Under the pieces are notes generated by a model. The model was given only the letters and a program-made list of their open reading frames with translations, searched no databases and was not told the DNA's origin. The position numbers and the translations under genes were made by a program. A DNA stretch of 5,873 bases from NCBI GenBank assembly GCA_964453155.1, contig CAYVQU010000255.1, forward strand, positions 1 through 5,873, given 5' to 3'. This document shows positions 5,856 through 5,873 of the stretch, piece after piece (positions within the stretch are counted from its first letter, which is position 1; the number at the start of each line of letters is the position of its first letter). Source of the DNA: CAYVQU01 sp964453155. Lineage in GTDB: Bacteria; Chloroflexota; Anaerolineae; Anaerolineales; UBA11858.

Positions 5856-5873
5856 TTGAGAGAAAACGTAGGT
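5823..5873. other. Sequence unrelated to the sensor gene, possible insertion boundary
   Basis: From 5823 the translation no longer resembles a PAS domain. Frame +1 stops at 5839-5841, frame +2 at 5825-5827 and the gene's own frame at 5853-5855. On the - strand one frame is open from the right edge and ends with TAA at 5819-5821, right at the junction (about 17 codons, not recognisable). This would fit the end of an inserted element, but no terminal repeat or target duplication can be shown within 51 bases. Confidence 0.4.

Noticed and set aside
1..5873. CRISPR array, tRNA or rRNA genes, phage or toxin-antitoxin genes
   Set aside because: No regularly spaced direct repeats, tRNA-like T-arm motifs or related protein motifs were seen on either strand by eye.

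Overview
This window is a signal-transduction island from a bacterium. All six protein genes are on the + strand, and each is a two-component-type protein. The organism is most likely a member of the Chloroflexota (Anaerolineae or a relative). That is an inference from the style of the proteins: a NarL-type kinase with an R-D-L-H-D-S-V-T-Q H-box fused to a six-helix membrane sensor and PAS domains, a NarL/FixJ regulator typical of that phylum, a receiver-like protein with a G-K-P-G-P-L-R-D N-terminus, and an Rcp1-type receiver. A filamentous cyanobacterium is the main alternative. There is no marker gene here to settle the question.

Layout. Bases 1-94 hold a short palindrome, a possible -10 element and a ribosome binding site. 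Bases 95-2479 encode a membrane histidine kinase (6 TM, three PAS domains, HisKA_3-type dimerisation domain, ATPase domain). Bases 2527-3180 encode its probable partner, a NarL/LuxR-type DNA-binding response regulator. The 284-base gap 3181-3464 holds a 113-base element of two adjacent hairpins with inverted CTAGTGT ends (REPIN- or MITE-like), then a convincing intrinsic terminator, then a weak candidate promoter. A second operon starts at 3465: a degenerate receiver (3465-3875), a canonical single-domain receiver (3878-4261), an Rcp1-type single-domain receiver (4271-4720) and a second membrane sensor (4737-5855). Gaps in this operon are 2, 9 and 16 bases.

How the genes fit together. The first pair is a conventional module in which a membrane/PAS signal drives phosphorylation of a transcription factor. 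The second operon has three receiver or receiver-like proteins with no output domain, plus a sensor whose six-helix membrane domain is paralogous to that of the first kinase. This looks like a shuttle or phosphorelay extension, or a cross-regulating branch, of the same sensory pathway. As it stands, the second sensor stops 21 residues into its second PAS domain and has no kinase domain. No alternative frame continues the PAS, so an insertion or rearrangement at about base 5823 is likelier than a point frameshift.

The main points for a second look are the shared unnamed six-helix sensory domain, the receiver that lost its acidic pair but kept the Asp and Lys, the broken second sensor, the double-hairpin element that appears to have separated a gene from its terminator, and a 10-bp perfect hairpin early in a receiver gene.
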